Below, one piece after another: positions 1 to 11,038 of a DNA stretch of 64,000 nucleotides. The position numbers and the translations under genes were made by a program. Within the stretch, counting starts at the first letter, position 1; every line of letters begins with the position of its first letter. This DNA comes from Fomitopsis serialis (Eukaryota > Basidiomycota > Agaricomycetes > Polyporales > Fomitopsidaceae): NCBI RefSeq assembly GCF_022376445.1, contig NW_025955095.1, positions 1-64,000 on the forward strand, read 5' to 3'. A model generated the notes under the pieces. The model searched no databases, had not been told where the DNA came from, and saw only the letters and a list, made by a program, of their open reading frames with translations.

Positions 1-130
1 AGAAAAATAGAATGTGTTGAGCGGTCTCACAACCCCAATACACACAGAGGGTTCTGTTGGGCCAGACTCCTTCACAAAGGCAAATGTGAACAACTGAACA
101 CGAAGTATCAGTATTTTTCGCACGCGTTCA

Positions 131-2549
131 CTACGACACGCGCACAGCTACCGTATGGCTTCCACCAGTCAGTTTAAGGGTCCCAGACGAGTCGACTTCA
201 GCCTCAGCGCCATCGAGAGGGCCAGAGTACGGCAGCCGAAGACTCCCACTCGTCCCCTCCGGCGTGTCGATAGTGATGTTGAACCTACCCTCCTCCGTCG
301 CCCAGTCAACGCCGAACCATCCAAGCGGCGTTTCGAACCCACCCTCGGCGCAGGGCAGTCCGGACGTGTGCGGAGCGACGGACCACGTCTGGCCTTGCGG
401 CGAAGTGACCTGCAGGCCGAGGACGTAGAAGGTCAGTGCTGATGTAGGCCCGGAGCTCCATCCGTGCGCATGGCTGGTGTACGAGGGGTCGTAGTTGTAG
501 CCTTGGTACGAGCGGTAGCTGGGGCGCACACGCATGAGGATGTGAGCTCCTTGTGAAGAGTTGATGCTGGCGTACTAGAGCGACCCGTTGCCGGTGTATC
601 CCTCGAGCAGCGTCGATTGCACGCTGATGGGCGTGTACAGCATGTATCCCCACTCCCGGTGAAGCAGGTCCATGGCCCGTGCGTCGTTGCCCGCTACAAA
701 ATGTGCTTGCAGCTATCATACGCGGTGAGTACCCAATATGCTAACTCGGCTCCGATCATCTCACCTCGAATCCGCTGATGAATGGTGCGACAGTGTCGGG
801 CAGCTCGGGGGCGATCGACCCATACACGCCCCAGTTCTTCGTCAGCCCGTCACTAATGGACGCGACCTGCTCCGCCGTCTCCGTGATATTGAAGAAGATG
901 GCAAGTGAGTTCGCATCCTGCGGGCAGAGCGTCGACGTGAGGTTGTCGCGGTACATCCCCTCGTCTTCCAACCAGAACGCGTCACTGAACGTAGTCTTGA
1001 GGGCCGAAGCGTTCGCAGCATACACGTTCGCCAGTACAGTGTCGTTCAGCCAGGTTGCAAGGTCGATGCTATCGGTCAGGACCTGCACAGCAACACACGT
1101 AAGCTGCCCAGCACTCAGATCAGCCCTCATGGCAACCCCTCACCTTGTAATAAATCGCATTCGCCTCCGAGTTGAACCCACCCTGCCCCTGCCTGCCCCA
1201 ATCTCTCAGCCCGGTGACGTTCAGCAGCCCATTGCTCTGCACCTTGCTCGTCAAGTACGCCACCGCCTTGGTGTAGTTGCTCCACGTATCCTCGAGCCAC
1301 TCGTAGTCGCCCGAGTAGAGGAAATAGTTGTACGTCCCGATGAGCGTCCAGCCGTGGTACGTGTCGCTGCCCTGCTGGCTGAGCGGCGGGCCCGACTCGG
1401 GCAACGCGCCGGTCTCGGGGTTGAGTGCGGCGAACATAGTGGAGAGCGCGTTGCGCGTCGGGAGGAGGTCGTTGGTCGAAACGAATTGGGTGGGCACGGC
1501 GATGCCCATATCACCTGTGCTCGAGTTAGTAATATCACTGCAGACCGCCAAGGGGTAGTTGCACCTGGCCAGACGGCGCTATGCAAGTAGTCAGTACAGA
1601 CTCGGAGTGGACGTGCGAGCTATTATATTACTCACCGATCTCGTTTGGCACCATCTACGATAATGGGACCTGCTATACCGAGCGTGGCGTTGTTCGCCCA
1701 ACCTAGTCGCCTTCAATTTAATTTTCAATCGCACACACTCAAGATACTAGCAAGCATACCTGGCGACGGGACAATCGGGACTTGTCGTCCTGTGTCCAAT
1801 GGCACTGTGCCGGTCTGCACCGTGTAGGCACCAGAGTACCACAACTGTAACCAGTTTTCAGTAGCCACTCGGAACTCGAATGACAGCAAACTAACCCTGG
1901 TGAGGAAGTTCTGGTCGACATAGTCTGGGTCTGAAGCAAAGAAGTAGCCAGAGTAGTTCCTCATGTCCTCCACATGAGGCATAAACGAAATCTCGCACGA
2001 GACATTCGATATGGACACCGCACTATCCGATGTAGACGCAATGGTGAGGAAACGGTAGCCTCCCCTCAGCTGGGCAGCAGGCTGTGTCCATATGCCAGTC
2101 TCGAGGGGCGCCGAGACGTGGAGGACGCCGTCGTAGGACATGTTCGCGGATGGGTAGGACGAGTCGTCTGAGTTGAACGGACTGATGAAGAGCGGCGACT
2201 CTGTGAAGGAGAGCGTGATAGAGGAACCATCGGAGACTTCGTCGAAGTTGAGGTACACCCATCCCCCGACCTAAGAGGGCATTCAGGCATTGTGGGTCGC
2301 TCAAGATACACTACTCACCTCGTAACCGAAATCAAGTGTCACATAAGAGGCAGTCCCGCTCAAAGTCGCGCTACCCTCAGACAACAGGTTAGCCGCTCCC
2401 GTGATATTGCCACCAGTCTCGCGAACATAACGAGCGTGGACAGTCCTAGACGGCGGCGCGAAGTTGAACGTGTCCCACGGACCGCTCGGTGCCGTTCCCA
2501 GAGCAGGTGCCGTCAACAGCAGCAGACCCAGCACTCGTCCCAGTGCCAT
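131..2549 (-). CDS. secreted GH78-type alpha-L-rhamnosidase, copy 1
   Basis: Predicted secreted glycoside hydrolase removing terminal alpha-L-rhamnose from plant glycosides or pectin. The start at 2549 opens a signal peptide rich in Leu and Ala and ending near ALGTAPSG. Later exons carry the N-terminal beta-sandwich (SFTESPLFISP, about 2160-2220). The catalytic-domain motif DGAKRDRAVWPGDMG is assembled over two short introns (about 1500-1660), followed by AVPTQFVST, the GGFNSEANAIYY segment (about 1140-1190) and a C-terminal beta domain (131-530). At 524-580 a 57-nt intron (GTACG...CAG) joins GNGSL to YYRSYQGYNYDP. The motif positions D, D and D match, by my alignment from memory, residues that contact substrate in bacterial GH78 enzymes. 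At least seven short introns are needed; exact borders of several are inferred. It is a tandem paralogue of the next gene. Family call is confident; substrate is not. Confidence 0.85.
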
Positions 2550-3070
2550 CGTGGACCGGCAGTGAGTTCCCCACCTCTCTCGTCATCCTGAGCCTTATAG
2601 CTCGCCGTCGTCATCCTGCATAAGTCATGCAACCCATGACATCGAGACGAAGCGGTGGCCCGGATCGCTGCAAAAAATCAACGGCCCGCCAGCCTTTAGC
2701 TTTTGGTCATTCGAGCGCAGGACCGGTCAGCAGTTCCCGTAACGTTCGCGAGTGTGAAGAACGGTAGATGTGTGCTTGTAGGTGGTCGTAACGGACGTGT
2801 ATGTCCGCTGACGCACTGTTGGCCGTGGAAAGCCTCATCGGGGTCAGCTGCTCAGCGTGGGTTCCGGGATATTTCATGTTTTTGATGGCTGATGGTCACG
2901 GGCAAAGACGCGGTCAAGAGACCGCTACCCGCAAGAAATCCATGGAGGCTGCGCATCTTGCGAAGTATGCAGAACGTATCACGATGCACTGCAGCATTTT
3001 TGTGCATGCCCTGCGTACCACGGCGTTCAATAGCGACAGCGAGTCACATACTATGTCCATTCTTCAGGCT
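2550..3070. other. intergenic spacer between the rhamnosidase paralogues
   Basis: About 520 bp containing the promoter of copy 1 and the 3' flank of copy 2. Open frames here have shadow-like composition and I see no gene, repeat or RNA. Confidence 0.6.
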
Positions 3071-5445
3071 TCATCTCTCCACCACGACAGTGTGATTTCC
3101 GCCAGGCAGCTCGAAGGCTTCCGAGCTATCTTCGCCAACCTCGACACCATCCACATAGACCGTCCCAGTGATCGGCAGCTTCACGGTGCCGCTGGTCCCT
3201 TCTGGCGTCGAGATGGTAATATTGAATCCACTCGCGGCGGAGGTCCAGTCAACGCCGAACCAGCCAAGCGTAGTGCTATACCCACCCTGGGCCGACGGCA
3301 GTCCCGATGTATGCGGCGCGACGGACCACGTCTGACCCAAGGGCGAGGTGACGGTCAGGCCGAGGACGTAGAACGTGAGTGCGGAGGTGGGGCCGGTGCT
3401 CCAGCCGTGCGAGTGGCTGATGAAGGTCGGGTCGTATGCGTAGCCATCGTAGGACCGGTAGCTATCAGCGTATTGGTCAACAGCAGTCCTGTGGGTGCGG
3501 ATGTGCGTGGGGTGTGGGACTCACTACAGGGATCCGTTGGACGTGTACCCTTCGAGGAACGTGGAGTGCACGCTGATGTTGGTGCTGAGCATGTATCCCC
3601 ATTCCAGTCGGATAAGATCAAGCGCGCGCTCGTCGTTGCCAGACGCGAAGTGGGCGGAGACCTTCATGAAAGTCAGCACGTTCCTTTGTGGCTATACCAG
3701 ATCCTACGAGTCACTCGCCTCGAAGCCACCAATGAACGGCGCTACGTTATCCGGAAGCTCAGGCGAAACCGCGCCATACTCGTTCCAATACTGCGTAAGA
3801 CCTTCACTGATCCTGGATGCCTGGTCTGCGGAGGTCGTGAGGTTGAACAGCACCGCAACCGCGTTGCCGTCCTGCGGGTATAGTGTGGACGTCTTGTTGT
3901 CACGGTACATTCCGACGTCGTCGTCCCAGAACGCGTCGTTGAACCCCGCCTTCAGCTTCGTTGCATTCGCGGAGTAGGCGTCCGCGAGGTCAGTGTCGTT
4001 GAGCCATGTCGCGAGCTGCGCGCTGTTCAAGAGTGCCTGTCACCCGCTCAGCACATCTCGAGAATAGACGGCTTCGACACTCACCTGGTAGTAAATCGCG
4101 TTCGCCTCCGAGTTATATCCTCCCATCCACAGCCTCCCCCAGTCCCCAGTCCCCGTCACATACAATAACCCCGTCTCGTCCACCTTCGCCGCCAGGTACT
4201 CCATAGCCTTCGTGTAATTTCCCCACAGCTCCTCGATAAACTCAAGGTCGCCCGAGTACAAGTAATAGTTGTACGTCCCAATGAGCGTCCACGCCGCGTA
4301 CGTATCACTGCCCTGCTCGCTCAACGGCGGCCCGGAGTACGGCAGCTCGCCCGCGGCGGTCATGAGCGAGAAGATAGTCGCGATGGAGTTCCTACCGGGG
4401 AGAAGGTCGTACGTGGAGACGAACTGGGTAGGCACGGCGATATCCATGTCGCCGAGCCAGATCGCGCTAAAAATGAGCTAGGATGAGGGGTATGGGTTTC
4501 TGAGGGAGGGCGGGTGCGTACCGTCCGCGTTTGGCCCCATCTATGATGACGGGGCTGGCAATGCCAGCGGTGGCGTTGTTATACCAGCCTACATGCATTC
4601 AATCTCTGCAAAGGGGATGTTGAGGTTTGGGCTTACCAGGTGAACCCAAGGGAGGGTCGACGCGTCCAGTGTCCGCTGCGATTGTCGCCGTCTGCACGGT
4701 ATAAGCGCCCGAGTACCAGACCTACCAAGAGCGCCGTGAGTCGGGGCCAATCGAAGCAGGACATATGCGACCGACCTTCGTCAACAAGTCTTCGTCATCT
4801 GATCCTGCGTCTAAGGCGAAGAAGTACCCAGTGTAATTCCGCAGGTCCTCCCAATGCGGCATGAACGAGATCGCGCAAGAGACGTTAGAGATAGTGACAG
4901 GGTCGTTTGAGGTTGAGACGACTGTCAGGTAGCGGAAGCCTCCCCTCAGACGATAGTCCGGTGCCGTCCAGAGCCCAGTTTCGAGTGGTGCAGTGAGTGG
5001 AAGAACGCCGTCGTATGACATGCTAGCGTCTTGGACAGCAGTATCATCAGAGGTGAGGGGACTGATGTACAACGGGGACTCGGTGAAGGAGAGCGCCAGT
5101 GACGACAACGAAGTCGCATTGTCGACAGTCAACGACACAATCCCTCCGACCTGAAGAAGCACTAGTCAGACGTAACAACTTTGTTATGTTAAGGATGAAC
5201 AGCCTGCGCACCTCGTAGCCAAAGTCCAGAGTCACGTACGATCCATCGCCCACCAGAGTAGCGCTGCCTGTGTTGTTAGCAAGGTTGTCCGCGTTTTCCA
5301 CAGTACCGGTGACACCATATACTGTGCGCGCGTATACCGCCTTGCTCTCCGGTGCAAGGTTGAACGCGTCCCACGGCCCACTAGGCGTAGTGCCCGAGAC
5401 GCATAATCCCGCTACCAAGAGCACCAAAGCATACGAGGCGGCCAT
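3071..5445 (-). CDS. secreted GH78-type alpha-L-rhamnosidase, copy 2 (altered motif)
   Basis: Tandem paralogue of the preceding gene with the same architecture: signal peptide (start at 5445, preferred over an upstream ATG at 5478 because it directly opens the hydrophobic segment), SFTESPLYISP sandwich domain, six-hairpin catalytic domain and C-terminal beta domain ending at 3071. The copies correspond along their length, for example GSL-YYRSYDGYAYDP across a short intron near 3480-3540. Odd points: the motif that reads DGAKRDRAVWPGDMG in copy 1 reads DGAKRGRAIWLGDMD here, losing the second acidic residue (GGA codon at 4524-4526) and altering Pro and Gly. Copy 2 also lacks the intron that splits WPG in copy 1. 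No frameshift or internal stop is obvious, so it is probably expressed, possibly with changed specificity or activity. Confidence 0.83.
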
Positions 5446-6591
5446 TCTGGGATCGCGTACATGAGATGATATACGCACTCCGTTTTATACGCGGCTCGTA
5501 AGAATGCGGGAAGCCTGAGAGTAACGGGAAGTCTCCGCAGAGGCGTGCGTTGGGGATCACGCGGCTGGGTCCGCGGACCGTAGGGTGCGCTGATCGGTCG
5601 CAGGTAAAGGTGGACATTGCGCTATATTTTATGTGCTTTGAAGATCCTGTGGACCGGGATTACACCGCCGGGGTGACAAAGGTTCTTGAGAGCGAATCAA
5701 CGCATGGACAATAAGTATCTAGGGAGGCTTGTTGTTATGTCAAGCGGACGATCAACACGTATTGACATGCATGCTACTCACCAGATATTGGCATACTATC
5801 CCGAAGATTGAACCCACAACGAGTGAGCTCTCCTGCGCTTGAAGCACAACATGGTCACTTGAGCTCAGACTTCCAAAGCTATGTAGCCCACGTCGATTCC
5901 ATGGAGGAGCAGCATCGGCGTCGTTCAGGTCGTTCGATTGACGTGCATGTTGATACGGTACTATGTGTGGGCTCCAGCACGTTTCGGATGCTCGGGGTGG
6001 CTACACACGGGATGCAGGACCGCACAATACAGTTTTGTGCTGCCGAACTTTTGCAGCGGTAGGTTGTGATGGTAGGAGGACTCTTGAGACGGGCGCCTAC
6101 GCGGTGTTTGGCCCTGAACGGCGTGTCACCATGTCACCAACAAGTCCTCCGACTCCCAGTCCCGTCGCTGCATGCACTGTACCGCACACCCTCTCTATCA
6201 TATTGCACCTCATCCCGACCCTGGCGACAAACCAAGCACAACCCGTCACGACGGGTTCATCTTGTATACCGCCGGCCTGTGAAAACGTCGAGACTCAGCG
6301 CGAGCATAGCAGTCTAGAACTCAACGCACCATTTCCTCCGGGAACTCGACGAGTACCACACTCATCCCGACTGCGGACAAAGAGACATCGGACGCGCTAC
6401 CATCAGATACAACGGGAAGGACTGTCAAAACTGTTCCACCTTCAGTAAAGAACAGCATCTGCTACGACACGTACGCAAACCAGTCACAGGCGACCTCGTA
6501 CAGCTTCCACGAGTACTCGCCTAGACGTAGCTCTCTTGCGCAGCACCGACTCCGCTGTTTCTACGTACCGGCGAATCCTATTCTCTCAACC
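5446..6591. other. divergent intergenic region
   Basis: About 1.15 kb between the 5' ends of rhamnosidase copy 2 (minus) and the MCD4-like gene (plus), so it should hold two promoters. The open frames in it look like chance frames (low complexity, no domains), and I support no gene here. Confidence 0.6.
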
Positions 6592-9500
6592 ATGGCTGCT
6601 CGACAACGTCCTATATTCCGGCTGCTGCTCATTGGACTGGTGTTCCACCTGGTATACATCGGTACAGTGTTTGACTGTTATTTCACGAGCCCAGTCGTCT
6701 ATGGTATGCGGAAGTTCAAGCTCAACCATGGGGAGGCCAAGCGGTTGGTACTCATCGTCGGTGCGTGTCTTAATCGATACTAGTTGACACCGCTCTGACT
6801 GGATTTTAGCGGACGGTCTGCGGGCAGACCTTGCCTTAGCGCAGAATCCCTTTCCATCAATTCCATCTGCGCCAGAGTTTGCTGCGCCTTACCTTCGCTC
6901 CATCATCGAGTCGAGAGGCGCGTTCGGCATCTCGCACACGCATGTCCCTACGGAGAGTCGGCCTGGACACGTCGCATTGATCGGTAGGACTTCATGCTCG
7001 AAGATTACAGGCTGGGGGAAGCTTAGGATGATGTATAGGCGGCATGTACGAGGATGTGTCTGCGGTAACGAAAGTAATGAAATATGTTCACTAGCATATC
7101 GTCATCATACTGAGCAGTGCGCTAGGGATGGAAGACAAATCCAGTAAACGACCTTTCATTTCACCCTCACTGCCAGCTCTGAGAGTACGGACGTCCATCA
7201 GGTTGACTTCGACTCTGTCTTCAATCAATCGAGCCATACGTTCTCATTTGGGTCTCCAGACATCTTGCCCATGTTTGCGCGGGGCGCGACGCCAGGAAAG
7301 GTAGACATGTGGTGCTATGATGAGGATGAGGAGGACTTCACGAAAGGTATGCTGTTTTCGGTCACGATGAAGGTATTGAGCCCTCAGCTAGACAAACTAT
7401 AGATGCGACAGCACTAGACGTATGGGTGCTCGAACACCTGCGGACGTTGTTCCACAACGCTACCGCGGATCCAAGCCTCGATGCCACCCTCCATCAGGGC
7501 CAGACCGTGTTCTTCCTCCACCTGCTTGGCCTCGACACTACCGGTCACTCCTACCGACCACATTCTCCAGTGAGAACTCACAGTGATGTATATCCCTCGA
7601 GTACCTACTGACCCATCGTTCACAGGAATACATGGCTAACATCCAAGTAGTCGACGAGATCGTGCACCAAGTGGAGCAACTCTTCATCGACTTCTACAAA
7701 GACTCCGAGACCGCGTTCGTATTCACCGCCGACCACGGCATGTCCACCATCGGGAATCACGGCGATGGACGTGAGTACATTCACGCTGCATCCTCTTCTC
7801 TTTCGAGGCTCACTCACCCTTGACCCTCTTTTCAGACCCTGACAATACCCGCACCCCGCTCGTCGCGTGGGGCAAAGGCGTACGCGGGCCACTTCCAGAC
7901 AGCTCGCCTTCCTCGCACGACGACTACTCCGCCCCGTGGCGCCTAGGCCACCTATTGCGGCGCGACGTCGAGCAGGCCGACGTGGCCGCGCTCATGGCTG
8001 CGCTCGTTGGCGTGCACTGGCCTGTGAACTCTGTTGGTGTCCTGCCGGACGTCGACCCCGCGCGTCCAGGATACCTGAGTCCCGACGGGGGAGAGCGGAC
8101 GTTGGCGGAGGCGGCGCTCGTGAATGCGAGAGTGGTGTTGGAGCATTATCGCGTGAAGCATGGTGGGTGGTTAGTCAACCTGTTTGTCGTTTCGTTGACA
8201 ATGCTGTGTTAGAGCTGGAGGAGGCGCATACACTGATCTATAAGCCGTTTCCGTACTTCGCTAGCTCTCCTTCGGACGATCCTGGAGTCGAACACCTGAG
8301 AAGCATTGAGCTCCTGATCGACCAAGGAAAATACACAGACGCGAGAGCCATAGCGAAGGAGCTCATACGAGCCACGCTGGACGGCCTGCGGTACCTCGAG
8401 ACGTGTGCACTACTTCGTTTACCACTTTGCAACCTAGCCCGCTTACGCTGTCGTGTCTAGGTACGACCGCACGCTCGTCCGGGGCATCGTTTTGGCTGCG
8501 TACCTCGGCTGGATCGCCTTCGGCGCAGTGTCCATATTCCTGACTCCAGATACATCAACGAATGGGGCACGAAGACAATCTGTTGTCCTGGATGCGACTG
8601 CGTTGACGTCCTTGGTGACGTTCTGGGCGGCGTTCGCAAAGCAACGTTCTCCCTGGACGTTCTACCTGTACATCTGCTTTCCGGTCTACTTCTGGCACCA
8701 GGCGTTGTTTAGGGCGAAGGACCCGCTCCGACGGTACCTCAGAAACTCGAACAATTGTGTCTCGGACGTCCTCCGACTGTCGGTCAGAGGACTTGCCGTC
8801 GTTCTAGCGCTACAGAGCATGGTGGTAAGTCATATACCTATTGGCTTTCCTCAGTGAATGACCGTCATCGAAGATCGGCTACACTCGCCGCGAGGTCTGG
8901 AGCGCCGGATTCCTCGTAATTGGTGTGCTATGGCCTGTGCTCTTCACGCCAAAAGGTCTCTGGTCGAAGCATACGGTGTTGCTGTTTGGGTGGTCCGCTG
9001 CGTGCTTGACCACGGCGGTGTTCCCCATGCTCAGCGTGGATAAGCAAGAAGATCTGCGCGCCATGTCAGTCCATTTCATGTGTGCTTCGGACGTGAGGTA
9101 ACACATGCGTTCCAGAACCGCCGCGGCGATAGGTATGCTCGCAGCTGGCGTCGTGGCTATACTCAAAGTGCGGGTGGACCCCAAAGAAGAACTGCGCTTC
9201 AAATTCGCACTTGCAACTCAGGTACGCCAGATCCGTCTTGCGTTAGTCTTATGTTGATGAATGGCACAGTGCCTGTTCATCGCTGCGAGCCTCCTGGTCA
9301 CGATCAGTTCTGCGCGTAGCCTACGCGCAAAGGCGGGTCTGCCCCCACTGAACCAGACGCTCGGCTGGGCGATCTTCCGTCGGTGTCTCCATCTTGTCGT
9401 AATGTTTCTTTTGACTAATCAAGAACAGTGGTCGCATCTGCGTTCCCCTTTTTCTTCAGGTTCCGAAGTCTCCCTGCTCTCGCACGGCTGATGATGTTTT

Positions 9501-10392
9501 TCCTCGCGTTTTCCGTCTGCTTTGTCATATTGTCGATCAGCGTCGAGGGCCTCTTTTACTTCGCATTCTCGGCTACGCTCCTCCTATGGGTAGAGGTGGA
9601 GGCTGCTGTGCGGACGACTCAGGTTGCGGTCGATGGTAATGATGACGGTCACACGGTGAAGCTGTCCGCTTACAGGCCGCGGGTGGACGACTTCAGGATA
9701 GCGGTGTTCTTCCTGTTCTTCGTACAGGTGGCGTTCTTCGGCACGGGAAAGTGAGTTGTATACCAGAATGGACATGCGCGTTGAGAGCTGATTGGCCTAC
9801 CAGTGTTGCGTCGATATCGTGAGCCCGATGGCCAGATGCCTGAGGACGAGACTGACCGGTTCTGCAGGTCCTTCTACCTTGAACCTGTTTACCGCCTAGT
9901 CCCGGTCTTCAATCCGTTCTTGATGGCCGTTCTACTGGTACGTCCTCGTACCGAACCATCTCGTTGGCTTCAAGCTGAAATTCGGGCGCCAGATATACAA
10001 GATCATCGCACCGTATATCATCTTAGCGATGTGTCTCCATCTGCTGAACACTCGCCTGCGTCTGCCTCCTTTCAGTCTTTTCTTGGTTGCGTTGACGCTC
10101 ACAGATGGTGAGGACATTCCGGTCTCGCTGACTTCCGGCTGACGCGCGATGGTAGTGATGACGATGACGTTCTTCTTCAACGTCACCGACACTGGTGAGT
10201 GCAAAAGTCTTACGGTGGCCTAGCACACTGACCGGGATGTACATAGGCTCGTGGCTGGAGATCGGCCAGTCTATCACGTTCTTCGTCATCAGCTCCTTGC
10301 TGCTCGTCTGGGCAGCGGGTACGTGCGCGGTGGGGGAGCTGCTCATGGCAGATAGCGATAACTCCGAACGGACCACGGGCAAGATAGACTGA
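6592..10392 (+). CDS. MCD4: GPI ethanolamine phosphate transferase 1 (MCD4/PIG-N)
   Basis: ER membrane enzyme that adds phosphoethanolamine to the first mannose of the GPI-anchor precursor. The start at 6592 gives one N-terminal membrane segment followed by [14 protein letters not shown], a hallmark of the family. Exons then give the alkaline-phosphatase-fold lumenal domain: [10 protein letters not shown] (first metal ligand, across the intron at about 6760-6810), [14 protein letters not shown] (Thr nucleophile), [22 protein letters not shown] and [16 protein letters not shown] (metal-binding Asp and His). From about 8450 onward come many hydrophobic segments, as expected of the multi-spanning C-terminal half. 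Stop at 10390-10392. Numerous short introns; those I checked in the first 7.4 kb splice in frame. Single-copy housekeeping gene marking the edge of the F-box array. Confidence 0.92.
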
Positions 10393-11038
10393 CCGCGAGC
10401 GTTCTCTCTGTCTGAGCACTTGTGCGGAGCGTGCCGCGGAGAATTTTCTCAAAATCAACTATAGTTGCTTTGGGTAATAGCGTCCACTCTCTTGTAGAAG
10501 ATGGCTGAAGGGATCTGAGCAGAGCGTATGAAAGGTGACGCACTTTACCTTGCATGTAACCTCCCAAGCGCAAGACTTTGCCTACGACATGGTTCGCGGC
10601 AGTCGCTCTGACATGATTACAGTATGACACCCAAGCTACTTACTAGTGATTGTGGATTGCGTAAAGCATATTCATTCCTCGACTATCTGTTAGCATGGGT
10701 GCATTATGATTGGCAAGCTTAAAATGGGGTACCTACTAGTGGTGTGCAAGAAGATCGCTCGCCGACTGACGGGTATTACTGATCTTACGCGCACCCCTCG
10801 GGGTTGCGACTTGCGAAGTTGCGAACGCGTGAACCGAGCCCGGCACATGTAGTGATTACATCACCTGATCGCGTTCACGTTCACCGCATTGTCGGACTCA
10901 CAGCGCCCTGCAGTCGCAGTGACAACCGCTGTTTCCACGGCCTGCTACGTGTCTCTCTAACTCAGTCCTACACTCACTCTCGAGGTCTGGAAAAAAGCTA
11001 TCTTCCAACACACTGCATGCGATTGCCTAGCTTTAGAT
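10393..11038. other. intergenic region upstream of F-box gene A
   Basis: About 650 bp between the MCD4-like stop and F-box gene A. Apart from the shared promoter element listed separately I see nothing coding or repetitive. Confidence 0.6.
10861..10871 (-). promoter_or_regulatory. shared F-box promoter element (inverted orientation)
   Basis: TCACCTGATCG on the plus strand, the reverse complement of the CGATCAGGTGA core found before the other F-box genes. It lies about 168 bp before the start codon of F-box gene A. This is the only copy in the opposite orientation to its gene. Confidence 0.55.

Noticed and set aside
2801..3883. 360-codon plus-strand open frame across the 3' end of rhamnosidase copy 2
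   Set aside because: It is the antisense of conserved GH78 coding sequence and has no domain; its length comes from GC-rich codon bias.
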